A model generated the notes under the pieces. The model searched no databases, had not been told where the DNA came from, and was given only the letters and a program-made list of their open reading frames with translations. Below, in pieces: positions 32,606-41,629 of a DNA stretch of 64,000 nucleotides. Origin of the DNA: JBDRRP01 sp964446485 (GTDB taxonomy: Bacteria > Desulfobacterota > Desulfobacteria > Desulfobacterales > JBDRRP01). Made by a program: the position numbers and the translations under genes. Position 1 is the first letter of the stretch, and each line of letters begins with the position of its first letter. The stretch covers positions 5,753 through 69,752 of the forward strand of contig CAYUOU010000011.1 in assembly GCA_964446485.1 (NCBI GenBank). The letters are read 5' to 3'.

Positions 32606-34639
32606 TCACCGGCCCCCGGGAGCACCGATCTCCTCCAGCGGCGCCCACAATGCGGTGTTGAGTTCCTCCGGAGACACTTCGTACACCAGGATTGAATACC
32701 CGATGGCCCCGTCCGGCGGCCGCCGCTTCAAATGATGGCACAAACGGGCGAACCGCAGGTTGACGAACTGCCATCGAATCCATTCCACCATGTCCCAGGA
32801 TTTCCACCGCGCCAGCAGGCGTTCCCGGGCGGCGGCGTCATTCTGGGCCTGGATGTCGGTGTCTATGACATCCTTCGCGAACCAATAGGTCCTGTCGTAT
32901 ACGTCGTTCCACCGGCCGTGGATTCCGTAAACCTGCTGGAGTTCGGTGGCACTGATCAGGTAGGTCCCCGGACCCAGGGCTCCAGCCTGCGACACCACGT
33001 CCGGCGTCCAGGGCATCCGACGATTGACGATGATCCGGGCCGGGATGCGGTAGTAAATGGGGCTGGCGCTGCCGAAATAGGCGAGATAGACCGGCTGGGA
33101 TTCGGCAGCCGCGGTACGATGCGTGTCAATCCACCGCGACACTCCGGGGAGATCCTGGCCCCAGTCGAGGCTGCTGTCCACCAGCAACCGATAGCCGTTT
33201 TTCGGCCCTCCGGCGGTGACATTGAAAAAAGCAAGATAATGCGGCCAGATCAACAGCGTCTCGGCGAGATAAACAACCAACAACAACGGGGCTAGAATGG
33301 TAGAAAACCGCCGGGCAAGGTTAAACCATAGGGCAGCGGCGCCGGAAAGAATGAACAGCACCGGATAAATGGGAAGTACATGGCGATGACCGATGTTAAT
33401 ATTGGCGGTCAGGGCCGTTATACCATAAACGACTGCGAAAAAGATTAGCGGCGACAGTGCCTCCCACAAGTCCCGGCGTCCGAATCGAATCAGTGCCGCC
33501 ATACCCAAGACGACCAGCAGCAGTGTCACCAGGGGCGTTTTGACAGCCATGCAGAATGGGAAAAAATACCACCAGCCTTCCATGGAATAGTCGCCGTTCA
33601 AGAAGGCCGGGCGTGTGCGCGCCTGAGCAAGGACGTAGGAAAACCCATACAGGTAAGCTTCAGGAATGAGCCGTTCGTCACGGGCAAACCGGATCAGCGG
33701 TTGTAGATGGCCGGTCCCGTCGAGTTCACGCTCCCAGGTAGCGAAAGAAAGAGACTGGCCGGAGGGCAGCGTTGGTGCTGCCGAGAACCGGAACCCATAG
33801 GCGCCCCAGATGACGACGAAGCTGACCATTGCCACCACCAGAGCCGATACCCCGAGAACGGCCAGTTGTCCGCTGCGGGTGTCGACAACCCGGCGGATGC
33901 CCAAAAATATCGTCAACTCCCTTCCCCACAGCAGCCGAGCCAAAATCAGCAGGACACTCACCGGTACAATGAGCACGCCGGACATCTTGGATAGCATCAG
34001 GCCGGCCACCGCCAGAGATGCGGCGCCCAGCGAAAAGAGGTCGACCCGATGCAGCACCCACGCAATCGCTCTGACGGACAACATGAAAAACAGTGCTGCA
34101 GCCATGTCGGACGTGGTCAGACGGCCATGGGCGAGCATGGTTGGGCTGAAGCTATATAGCGCGAGGGATATCAGTCCGCCGAGCCGCCCGAAAATGCCGG
34201 CTGCCCAGAAATAGACAGTGGCCGCCAGCATCACGCTGAGCAGGGCGATCATTGATCGGCCGGCAAAGAGCATGGCATCGGCATCGTTACCGCTTTTATA
34301 AAAGAAGGAATGCCCGGCGGTCCAGACGTTTTCTGTTTTTTCCGGAAATGCCACACCCATCCCGACCAGCGGCAGCGCCGCCCACCGCTGGGGAAGGTTC
34401 CCGTTTTCGGGCTGGAATCGGTAATCGCCGGCCGTCCAATAGTGATATCCGGCCGTCACATGGATGATTTCGTCGAAGGTGGCCGATTTTTGCCGAATGC
34501 TCGACAACGCCAGGATAAGGTGAACGACCAGCAGCAGGCAGACGAAGAAAATGGCGGCCCGACGTGAAATGTGGGTGTTGGCGCTTGTCACCGGTGCGTT
34601 CCTCATGAGCATCGGAAGCCTGTGTGCCAGGCTGATCAC
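32606..34639 (-). CDS. GT39 family (PMT-like) glycosyltransferase
   Basis: 677 residues from GTG 34639, which overlaps the upstream stop (GTGA); Met10 or Met12 are alternatives. The first helix is followed by SATFDEIIHVTAGYHYWTAG and YRFQPENGNLPQRWAALPLV, with the Asp-Glu pair characteristic of PMT/ArnT-type GT-C enzymes. About twelve helices precede a periplasmic region with GPKNGYRLLVDSSLDWGQDL, strongly conserved in bacterial GT39-like proteins. It would transfer sugar from polyprenyl phosphate outside the membrane. It is coupled to the GT2 gene upstream, and with the TMTC-like gene makes a three-gene unit. Confidence 0.82.
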   Translation of the reverse strand: MISLAHRLPMLMRNAPVTSANTHISRRAAIFFVCLLLVVHLILALSSIRQKSATFDEIIHVTAGYHYWTAGDYRFQPENGNLPQRWAALPLVGMGVAFPEKTENVWTAGHSFFYKSGNDADAMLFAGRSMIALLSVMLAATVYFWAAGIFGRLGGLISLALYSFSPTMLAHGRLTTSDMAAALFFMLSVRAIAWVLHRVDLFSLGAASLAVAGLMLSKMSGVLIVPVSVLLILARLLWGRELTIFLGIRRVVDTRSGQLAVLGVSALVVAMVSFVVIWGAYGFRFSAAPTLPSGQSLSFATWERELDGTGHLQPLIRFARDERLIPEAYLYGFSYVLAQARTRPAFLNGDYSMEGWWYFFPFCMAVKTPLVTLLLVVLGMAALIRFGRRDLWEALSPLIFFAVVYGITALTANINIGHRHVLPIYPVLFILSGAAALWFNLARRFSTILAPLLLVVYLAETLLIWPHYLAFFNVTAGGPKNGYRLLVDSSLDWGQDLPGVSRWIDTHRTAAAESQPVYLAYFGSASPIYYRIPARIIVNRRMPWTPDVVSQAGALGPGTYLISATELQQVYGIHGRWNDVYDRTYWFAKDVIDTDIQAQNDAAARERLLARWKSWDMVEWIRWQFVNLRFARLCHHLKRRPPDGAIGYSILVYEVSPEELNTALWAPLEEIGAPGGR

Positions 34640-35430
34640 CGTGAGAGATGATAACGGCCCGCAGCGTATCGGAAGAAGATTTGAAACATCTCGCCCAGCG
34701 TTCTGAAACTGTCCTTGATGATATGAACATCTGAATCGAACGAGTGATACCAGTGCACGGGGATTTCCCGGATCACCAGCCCCAGCTGCTGAGCGAGAAA
34801 AAGGATCTCTGCGTCATAACCCCACCGATCGATCCGTGATCGGTGAAACACGGCCTCGGTGGCTGACTTTCCAAACCCTTTGAGCCCGCAAGTAATGTCG
34901 GTCACCTGAAGTCCGAAAGCGGACAAAACCAGACGGCGATAGATGCCTCCCAGGGTCTGACGCACGGCCTCCTCAGGCACTTGAATGGATGCCCCCGGCA
35001 AATGCCTTGAACCGATCACCACATCGGCGCCCTCCTCCAGGCGGGTGATGCAATCCTTGATGTGTGCTACCGGCACAGCCAGGTCGGCATCCATGAAGAT
35101 CCGGAAGGCACCCCGAGAGGACAGCATCCCGGTGCGAACGGCAAATCCCTTTCCGCGGTTGACAGGTACCCATAGTACACGGACACGAGGGTTCTTCCCT
35201 GCAATGGCGGCGCAAATATCATGCGAGGCGTCCGTGCTTCCATCATCGACGAGAATCAGTTCATAGGGAAGATTCAGTTGTGCCAAATATGATTCAAGAA
35301 CGGATAGATTTTCCGCCAGGCATCGTTCTTCATTATAGACAGGGATAACGAACGAGTACTCAACATCGTCAGGGTTACCATTACAATGGCCGGTCAAGTG
35401 GCGTGAGGGTATTGGCATTGGCTTCGTCAA
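34636..35430 (-). CDS. GT2, polyprenyl-phosphate glucose/mannose synthase type
   Basis: 264 residues from TTG 35430, which overlaps the upstream stop; an ATG at 35418 is the other candidate. YSFVIPVYNEERCLAENLSV, LILVDDGSTDASHDI and IFMDADLAVPVAHIKDCITR give the DPG/DPM synthase branch; SRHLPGASIQVPEEAVRQTL and TCGLKGFGKSATEAVFHRSR are further family positions. The DxD is DAD. No convincing membrane helix is seen. Overlaps on both sides tie it to a TMTC-like gene and a GT39-like gene, so either could use its lipid-linked product. Confidence 0.86.
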   Translation of the reverse strand: MTKPMPIPSRHLTGHCNGNPDDVEYSFVIPVYNEERCLAENLSVLESYLAQLNLPYELILVDDGSTDASHDICAAIAGKNPRVRVLWVPVNRGKGFAVRTGMLSSRGAFRIFMDADLAVPVAHIKDCITRLEEGADVVIGSRHLPGASIQVPEEAVRQTLGGIYRRLVLSAFGLQVTDITCGLKGFGKSATEAVFHRSRIDRWGYDAEILFLAQQLGLVIREIPVHWYHSFDSDVHIIKDSFRTLGEMFQIFFRYAAGRYHLSR

Positions 35431-37271
35431 GGGATGCTGCCGGTATCGGGCGCTGAAGCACCCAGGCGCGCCTTGGTGCGCGCCGTCTCAAGAAGCGCCG
35501 CAATGGCTGGGTCACGTTGTCGGTAGTCAGCTGGGAGGGATTCCAGGGTATCGATGGCCAGCCCATAGGCGCCTGTCCGAAGGTACGTGGCTGCCAGGTT
35601 TTGTTTCAGGCCCATCGCGTCCGGATCCATGGCGATTCCTTTTTTGAGAATGGCCACGGCCTTTTCATAAGCGCCCGTCAATCCATAGACCGTTCCAAGA
35701 TTACCTATGATATCGATGCCTTTAGGTGAGTATTCCAGTGCAGCTTCAAGCGCGGAGATGGCCTCCTGCAATCGTCCGGTCCGTGCCAGGGCCAACCCTT
35801 GGTTGCTGTACAGCCCTCCCCGGTTCTTTTTACTCATGGTCAGGGGAAGGACGGCGTCGATGACGTTCAAGGCTTCGGTAAATCGCCCGGTTTCAATAAG
35901 CATGGCCGAATAGTTGATTTGTGTCTCGATCATTCTGGGAGAAGCGTCAATGCCTTTTTTGAAGTATTCTTCGGCACGGCGAAAATCGCCCTGCTGCGCA
36001 TGCAGTTCCGCCAGGGCGCCCGCATAGAAGAGATTTTGGTGACGCTCCACCTCGTTTTTGAAAAAGGACGGCTCGTCGTGCCAATGGTCTCTATTGAGTT
36101 GGTACGTTTGCCACCCCAATATGCACAGAATTCCCACCCCCACAATGGCCGCCTTGCGTCCCCAGGTTCTAGTTGACAACGAACCGAGCGCGACACAGAG
36201 AAAGGCAAAGGGAAAATAGAGCCACCGCATGGCGATGAGCGTCGCAGAAGCGGTGGGGATGATATTCAATACCGGGAAAAGGCCGACAAGAAAAGAGAGG
36301 AGCCCGAAAACCACCAGCGTGTCTTTTCTGAATACCCACATCAGAAGGCTCAACAATATGCCGATTAGGATACCGGCGACTGATTCCACGCTCCAGAATG
36401 CACTGGGGTAGACGACCAGAAAATTGTGAAGTCCCACGGGAAACAGCAGCAGGCTTAGATTGTACGACACCAGATAGGGCGCAAAACCGATGCGCCACCA
36501 CAGGGAGTGGCCGGCCTCCGGCGACACCAGCGAACCGGTGACATGGGTTCTGATGAGCAGATAAGCGATAAGGGCCGCGACAAATGGGAGATATCCAACG
36601 AATTCGCAAGTCGCCGTCGTTTTTTGGGTATTTTGTATGCGATTGTACAAAAAAAGGATGGGCAGCAGCATAACGCCGAATTCTTTGCAAAACATGGATA
36701 TCAAAAAACAGAGGACCGCCAGGGTGCGCAACAGTGCGTATCGAATCCCTGCAGCGGAAGCGGTGTAGCAGGCAAATGCCGCCAGCCCGAATAAGGTGGC
36801 CAAAATATTGTTTCTCGACGCAACCCAAGATACTGCCTCGGTTTGAACTGGGTGGAGGGCGAAAAGAAGACTGAGCATGAGGGCGGCCTGATAATTTCGG
36901 CAAAACTGCATCAAAATCGCATACAGGACACAACAGGCCAAAAGGTGAAATACAAGATTTGAAATGCGGAACCCAACGGGGTTCATCCCCCAGATGGTGT
37001 AGTCAATGAAATAGGTCAGATTGATAAGGGGACGGTAGTACCCGGTATGAAATTCCTCTTCCCACTCGTTTGGATCGAGGATGCCGTCCTCTTGTGAGAG
37101 ATACTGCTGAAAAGATTGGCGCTCCGCGATGAACGGGTTGTTCCGGATGAGGACATGATCGTCCAGTAAGAACTCGCCGGTGAAGGTCGGGAAGTAGCAG
37201 ATCACAACGCTCAGACCGATAATAAAGAATGCAGCGGGTGTTTGCCAGCGATATGCTGCCCTGTTCTCCAT
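35427..37271 (-). CDS. TMTC-like membrane glycosyltransferase with C-terminal TPRs
   Basis: 614 residues. FLLDDHVLIRNNPFIAERQS in the first loop, FALHPVQTEAVSWVASRNNI and FCKEFGVMLLPILFLYN match the signature blocks of the two other TMTC-like proteins in the window. About ten helices are followed from residue ~415 by TPRs such as ALAELHAQQGDFRRAEEYFK and NLGTVYGLTGAYEKAVAIL. The gene starts 98 bases after the pilA stop in the same direction, separated by an intrinsic terminator, so limited read-through from the sigma-54 pilA promoter is conceivable. Pilin is therefore a candidate acceptor; this is inference from position only. Confidence 0.83.
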   Translation of the reverse strand: MENRAAYRWQTPAAFFIIGLSVVICYFPTFTGEFLLDDHVLIRNNPFIAERQSFQQYLSQEDGILDPNEWEEEFHTGYYRPLINLTYFIDYTIWGMNPVGFRISNLVFHLLACCVLYAILMQFCRNYQAALMLSLLFALHPVQTEAVSWVASRNNILATLFGLAAFACYTASAAGIRYALLRTLAVLCFLISMFCKEFGVMLLPILFLYNRIQNTQKTTATCEFVGYLPFVAALIAYLLIRTHVTGSLVSPEAGHSLWWRIGFAPYLVSYNLSLLLFPVGLHNFLVVYPSAFWSVESVAGILIGILLSLLMWVFRKDTLVVFGLLSFLVGLFPVLNIIPTASATLIAMRWLYFPFAFLCVALGSLSTRTWGRKAAIVGVGILCILGWQTYQLNRDHWHDEPSFFKNEVERHQNLFYAGALAELHAQQGDFRRAEEYFKKGIDASPRMIETQINYSAMLIETGRFTEALNVIDAVLPLTMSKKNRGGLYSNQGLALARTGRLQEAISALEAALEYSPKGIDIIGNLGTVYGLTGAYEKAVAILKKGIAMDPDAMGLKQNLAATYLRTGAYGLAIDTLESLPADYRQRDPAIAALLETARTKARLGASAPDTGSIP

Positions 37272-37290
37272 AAAGAAAGAGACCCTAAAA

Positions 37291-37333
37291 ACAAAAAAGA
37301 GACCGGCCGTTAGTCCACAGCCGGTCCCCTCTT
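37291..37333 (-). terminator. intrinsic terminator after pilA
   Basis: On the minus strand AAGAGGGGACCGGC and GGCCGGTCTCTT form a stem with an 11-base loop, followed by a T-rich run. It lies 36 bases beyond the pilA stop and 20 bases before the TMTC-like gene. Confidence 0.8.
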
Positions 37334-37368
37334 GATGTCACGAAAATACGCAGTCAGTGCAATTAACT

Positions 37369-37737
37369 CTAATGCTTAGCCATGTTGTTGCCGGGGCCGT
37401 TGACCGTCCAGGTGGTGTTGCCGCTGGTGTGATAGGCCGTCATGGTATAACCGTTGACGCTGGCGCTGACGAAAAGGTCAACATCTCCGCTGGCCGTGTA
37501 CCCTGCAGTGACCAACCGGCCGGAATCGCTTGAGTACCTGGCTTCATCCACGAAATAGGCCTCTTGCGTCGTCATGGCGTTCTTCAAGTCAGACTGCGCC
37601 GCGGAGTTGTAGGAGCGCTGACGATAGCTCACGAAGTTGGGAATGGCGATCGCAGCCAGGATGCCGATGATGGCGATAACGATCATCAGCTCGATCAGGG
37701 TAAAACCTTTGTCGTTGTTTCTCATTTTCTGCAGCAT
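37369..37737 (-). CDS. pilA: type IV major pilin
   Basis: 122 residues. The prepilin leader MLQKMRNNDKG is cut before F at GFTLIELMIVIAIIGILAAI, with the invariant Glu at mature position 5, giving a 111-residue mature pilin. An AGGAGG-type ribosome binding site six bases upstream fixes the ATG at 37737. The globular part is rich in Ser, Thr and Asn (for example AYHTSGNTTWTVNGPGNNM), with several potential O-glycosylation sites, and lacks the paired cysteines of many pilins. Transcription is probably driven by sigma-54 from 37909-37923. A PilR-like activator gene lies upstream and a TMTC-like glycosyltransferase gene downstream. The pilus machinery is not in this window. Confidence 0.93.
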   Translation of the reverse strand: MLQKMRNNDKGFTLIELMIVIAIIGILAAIAIPNFVSYRQRSYNSAAQSDLKNAMTTQEAYFVDEARYSSDSGRLVTAGYTASGDVDLFVSASVNGYTMTAYHTSGNTTWTVNGPGNNMAKH

Positions 37738-37908
37738 TGTTTTCTCCTCCTATTTAAATAATTTTGGTTTTTTGCTCTCTCTATGGGTTAGAATATGGTC
37801 ACACCGCATGCGTACCGCGATGATAGAGCTTTAGCTTTCCACTGATCTCCTGTGACGTAACGCCGAATCCGAAGGTGAGGTTTCAAACTTATCATGGTCA
37901 CTGAGTCA

Positions 37909-37923
37909 GCAATCTTTGTGCCA
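37909..37923 (-). promoter_or_regulatory. sigma-54 promoter of pilA
   Basis: On the minus strand TGGCAC, five bases, TTGC: a perfect -24/-12 element. It is about 172 bases upstream of the pilA ATG, leaving a long 5' leader. This is the expected promoter class for PilR-controlled pilin genes. Confidence 0.85.
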
Positions 37924-38029
37924 CTTCACTACACAGCACTTTGGTAGAATTCAAGATGCCGAATTAACGAGGATTATCACCAATCTTGGCAGAACTTGTC
38001 AAGTCTTCACCCGCATCAGCACAATGATA

Positions 38030-38066
38030 TGACAAAAATTGTCAAATTTCAAAACAAAAATTGTCA
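38030..38066. promoter_or_regulatory. putative activator (PilR-type) binding sites upstream of pilA
   Basis: A palindrome TGACAAAAATTGTCA at 38030-38044 and a second, partial copy ACAAAAATTGTCA at 38054-38066. A further ACTTGTCAAGT palindrome lies near 37994. They sit about 70-140 bases upstream of the sigma-54 promoter, where enhancer-binding proteins act, and contain the TGTC half-site reported for PilR. Confidence 0.5.
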
Positions 38067-38104
38067 TTTGTGGGTGATGAGAACGCCGTGAGATCGCCGG
38101 GAGG

Positions 38105-39493
38105 CTACATGAAATCGTGTTTTGACAGTCGATATCGCAACGATCTCAAATTAATGCCAAGAAGTTCGGCAGCCTTATGACGATTACCATCGGTGATGTC
38201 GAGCGCTTTTTTGATATAAGCCGCCTCGATGCTGTCTAAAATGGGGTCCAGCTCAACGCCGCCAGCCACTGAATTGACATCGAAGCGCTGGTTTTCCACC
38301 CCTTCGATCCAGCGACGCTTGTGTGTAGACAACGCCAGACTGTCCGGTAGGATGATATTTGTGGTCGACAGGGCGACACTGCGCTCAATGAGATTCTCCA
38401 ATTCCCGAACGTTGCCGGGGAAATCGTATTTCTGGAGAAGATCGATGGCATATGAGGAGATTTTGGCAATCTGCTTACCCATTTCTTTGGAGTATTTTTC
38501 CAAGAAGTGCTGGGCAAGGGCTCTGAGATCGCCTTTTCGCTCCCTCAGCGGGGGCACTTTGAGTTCGATGACGTTTAGCCGATAAAACAAATCTTCACGA
38601 AAACGACCGGCGATGACTTCTTCTTCAAGATTTCGGTTGGTGGCGGATAGGAAACGGACATCGATCTTGATGTCCGTGTTGCTGCCCACCGGTTTGATGA
38701 TTTTCTCTTGAACGGCCCGCAAGAGTTTGACCTGCAGCGGCATGCTCAAATCGCTGATTTCATCGAGAAAGACGGTGCCGCCCTGAGCTGTTTCGAACAG
38801 GCCCTCCTTGTCCCCGACAGCCCCGGTGAAGGACCCGCGCTTATGCCCGAACAATTCACTTTCCATGAGCGATTCGGGTATTCCGCCGCAGTTGATGGCC
38901 ACAAATGCCTTGTCGCAGCGATCACTCTGCTCATGAATGGCTCGGGCGATGAGTTCCTTTCCGGTACCGCTTTCTCCGGTAATGAGCACGGTGGTGCGGG
39001 TCGCGGCGACTTGTCGGATGAGCTCGTAAATGCGTTCCATCCCGGGTGAGCCGCCCACGATCATGTTGAAGTGGAGATTGCGCTTCACTTCATCGTCGAG
39101 GGTCTTCTTCTCCCGTTCGATGGTCCGCAGTTCGAGCGCTTTGGCGATGGTGTTTTTGAGTTCATCGTTGTCAAAAGGCTTGGGAACGTAATCGTAGGCG
39201 CCGAGATTCATGGCTTCCACGGCGGCTTCGGTGGAAGCATAAGCCGATATCATGATCACCACGGTTTCCGGACAGCGTTCCTTGGCGAATTTGAGCACTT
39301 CGAGACCGGTGATATCTCCCAGGCGAATGTCACAGAGAATCAGATCGAACCGCTCTTTTTCCAGCTGCCGGATGGCAGAGCGGCCATCCGGCGAGAAGGA
39401 AAGCTCGTATCCTTCCCGGCTGAGCATGACCTCAAGCAGTTCGCGCATGCTCAGTTCATCGTCTACGACGAGGATATGATCCGATGTCGACAT
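38105..39493 (-). CDS. pilR: sigma-54-dependent response regulator (NtrC/PilR type)
   Basis: 462 residues, full length. A receiver domain (ILVVDDELSMRELLEVML; phospho-acceptor Asp in LILCDIRLGD; conserved Lys in YVPKPFD) is followed by an AAA+ sigma-54 interaction domain with Walker A GESGTGKELIARAIH, the loop RGSFTGAVGDKEG (GSFTGA in place of the commoner GAFTGA) and Walker B GGTVFLDEI. The C-terminus is a Fis-type HTH (GNRHKAAELLGINLRSLRYR). Its location directly upstream of pilA and of the TGTC palindromes supports a PilR role. No PilS-type histidine kinase gene is adjacent; the next gene upstream is pyrC. Confidence 0.85.
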   Translation of the reverse strand: MSTSDHILVVDDELSMRELLEVMLSREGYELSFSPDGRSAIRQLEKERFDLILCDIRLGDITGLEVLKFAKERCPETVVIMISAYASTEAAVEAMNLGAYDYVPKPFDNDELKNTIAKALELRTIEREKKTLDDEVKRNLHFNMIVGGSPGMERIYELIRQVAATRTTVLITGESGTGKELIARAIHEQSDRCDKAFVAINCGGIPESLMESELFGHKRGSFTGAVGDKEGLFETAQGGTVFLDEISDLSMPLQVKLLRAVQEKIIKPVGSNTDIKIDVRFLSATNRNLEEEVIAGRFREDLFYRLNVIELKVPPLRERKGDLRALAQHFLEKYSKEMGKQIAKISSYAIDLLQKYDFPGNVRELENLIERSVALSTTNIILPDSLALSTHKRRWIEGVENQRFDVNSVAGGVELDPILDSIEAAYIKKALDITDGNRHKAAELLGINLRSLRYRLSKHDFM

Positions 39494-39563
39494 GGGGATT
39501 CCCTGTGATCGCCGATTCCTGACGATAGGCGCCTTTTATCTGCGGGTATCGTCCGTTGACGTT

Positions 39564-40862
39564 TTAGGAGCGTTCATAGGCGATGCGGCCATTGACGATG
39601 GTCATGACGGCCGCCCCTTTCAGGGTCCACCCGTCAAAGGGGCAGTTTCGGCTCAACGATATGAACCGGTCGGCACAAACGGTGTGCTCCCGCTCCGGAT
39701 CGATGAGCGTGAGGTCCGCCGGCAGCCCGGCCCGAACACCATGCGCCTTGCCAAGGATGCCCGCCGGGGTGGTGGCCATGGCACGCACCAGGCGCTCTCG
39801 CGTAATGTGCCCGCCATGAACCAGTTGCAGACTCACTGACAGCGCGCTTTCCAACCCGATGATTCCGTTGGCGGCCATGGGAAAGGCCACGTCTTTGTCC
39901 TTTACGCCGTGAGGCGCATGATCGGTGGCGATGGCATCCAGCGTGCCGTCGGCCAGCCCTTCGATGACGGCCATCCTGTCCGCCTCGTCTCTCAGTGGGG
40001 GGTTCATCTTGGCGTGGGTGCCGTAGCGGACCACATCGGCATCCGTCAAAGTGAAATAATGGGGAGCCGTCTCTGCCGTCACCGGCAGGCCCAGCGCTTT
40101 GGCGGCTCTGATGGCCCTCACCGACTGGACCGTACTCACGTGGGCGATGTGAAGTGGGCAGCCGGTCAATTCGCAAAGGGCAATATCCCGCATGACCATG
40201 ATGCTTTCGGCCGCATTGGGTATACCAGGGTACCCGAGTTCTCGGGCGGTGGGGCCGTCGTTCATAACGCCGTTTTCAACCAGTTCCGGAACTTCACAAT
40301 GGGGCATGACGAAAAGTCCAAGGTCCCTCGCCTTCTCCATGGCGCGGCGCATCATCCCCACGTGGTTGACCGGACAGCCGTCGTCCGTCAGAGCAACGGC
40401 ACCGGCGTTTTTGAGTTCTGAAAAGTCGGTTAGACGCTCGCCTTTAAGCCCATAGCTGATGGCCGCCACCGGATACACCCGCGCCGCAGCGGCTTCCCTA
40501 GCGCGATCGAGAATAAAGCGTGTGGTCTTGGCAGAGTCATTGGCCGGGTCGGTATTGGGCATGGCGCAGACCGCGGTGATACCACCGGCAACCGCCGCAC
40601 GGCAACCGGTAGCGATGGTTTCTTTGTATTCGTGACCCGGCTCCCTGAGGTGGACGTGGAGATCGATGAGGCCGGGCGTCACCCATAGGCCGGCGGCATC
40701 GATGATACGGGCGTCCGCTGTGTCGGCACCGCCCCCCGAAATATCCGATGCCGTCCCCTGCACATAAACGCCTTCGATGCTGCCGTCCCGGATCAGGACG
40801 TCACGCACGCCCTCGACATACCCGGGGTCGATAACGGTGCCGTTTTTAATGAGTATTTGCAT
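39564..40862 (-). CDS. pyrC: dihydroorotase
   Basis: 432 residues from ATG 40862 (MQILIKNGTVIDPG); the frame extends upstream to 40913 but the family begins here. The amidohydrolase metal motif is LIDLHVHLREPGHEYKETIA, then CAMPNTDPANDS, and TDHAPHG near residue 300. This is the long class I dihydroorotase that converts carbamoyl aspartate to dihydroorotate in pyrimidine synthesis in the cytosol. No pyrB lies next to it in this window. It follows lepB by 60 bases in the same direction and may share transcripts with it. Confidence 0.92.
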   Translation of the reverse strand: MQILIKNGTVIDPGYVEGVRDVLIRDGSIEGVYVQGTASDISGGGADTADARIIDAAGLWVTPGLIDLHVHLREPGHEYKETIATGCRAAVAGGITAVCAMPNTDPANDSAKTTRFILDRAREAAAARVYPVAAISYGLKGERLTDFSELKNAGAVALTDDGCPVNHVGMMRRAMEKARDLGLFVMPHCEVPELVENGVMNDGPTARELGYPGIPNAAESIMVMRDIALCELTGCPLHIAHVSTVQSVRAIRAAKALGLPVTAETAPHYFTLTDADVVRYGTHAKMNPPLRDEADRMAVIEGLADGTLDAIATDHAPHGVKDKDVAFPMAANGIIGLESALSVSLQLVHGGHITRERLVRAMATTPAGILGKAHGVRAGLPADLTLIDPEREHTVCADRFISLSRNCPFDGWTLKGAAVMTIVNGRIAYERS

Positions 40863-40922
40863 TGGGTGATCGCGGTCAGGAGTGCTGCAAGTTTGGATAG
40901 GGCCGGCCAGCACGGCCTTGTT

Positions 40923-41618
40923 TCAGTGAATGACATCACCGATTCGCCGCCACCGAACCGAAAAGTCCTCTTTGTCCCAGGACCAGTAAATCATGAAAGC
41001 CCTTCCCTTGACCGCCGCTAAATCGACGAACCCCCAAAACCGGCTGTCATAAGAGTGGTCACGGTTGTCCCCCATGACGAAGAGCTTCCCCCCGGGGACG
41101 GTGACCGGTCCAAAATTGTCCCTTGGCTGTAGGCGCCCGGGGATAATGTAATTTTCTGTGGTCACCGCATAGGGCTGCTCTTGTCGCTCGCCGTTGACAT
41201 AGACAACTTTGTCACGGATCTCCACGACATCTCCGCCGATGGCGATGGTGCGTTTGATGAAATCCTTCTCCTTGTCTTCAGGAAATTCGAAAACCACGAT
41301 ATCCTCTCGTTCGGGCTCAGAAATCGGAATAATGGTCTTGTTCAGAAAGGGCAGTTTCACGCCATAAATGAACTTGTTGACCAGGATGTGGTCCCCGATC
41401 TGGAGGGTTTCCTTCATGGAGCCCGAAGGGATTTTAAACGCCTGTACAATGAATGCCCGGATAAACAATGCCAATACTATGGCCAGTAAAATGGCCTCGA
41501 TGTTTTCGCGGATGGCGCCTTTTTTCTTTGGAGATGCCTCGGCATCAATACTTTCTGTCTTGTTCAACGGACCTTCTTTCTTGGGAGTCAGTCTCCGGTC
41601 TGCTGTCACGGGTCTCAT
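40923..41618 (-). CDS. lepB: signal peptidase I
   Basis: 231 residues from ATG 41618. A single N-terminal membrane helix, AILLAIVLALFIRAFIVQAF, is followed by the catalytic Ser in FKIPSGSMKETLQIGDHILV, the catalytic Lys in KDFIKRTIAIGGD and the C-terminal box VMGDNRDHSYDSRFWG. All S26A residues are present. It removes signal peptides from exported proteins at the outer face of the cytoplasmic membrane. Upstream in-frame sequence to 41798 overlaps pgpA and looks noncoding, so the shorter form is preferred. pgpA ends 11 bases before its start. Confidence 0.93.
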   Translation of the reverse strand: MRPVTADRRLTPKKEGPLNKTESIDAEASPKKKGAIRENIEAILLAIVLALFIRAFIVQAFKIPSGSMKETLQIGDHILVNKFIYGVKLPFLNKTIIPISEPEREDIVVFEFPEDKEKDFIKRTIAIGGDVVEIRDKVVYVNGERQEQPYAVTTENYIIPGRLQPRDNFGPVTVPGGKLFVMGDNRDHSYDSRFWGFVDLAAVKGRAFMIYWSWDKEDFSVRWRRIGDVIH

Positions 41619-41629
41619 GATCGCTGCCT

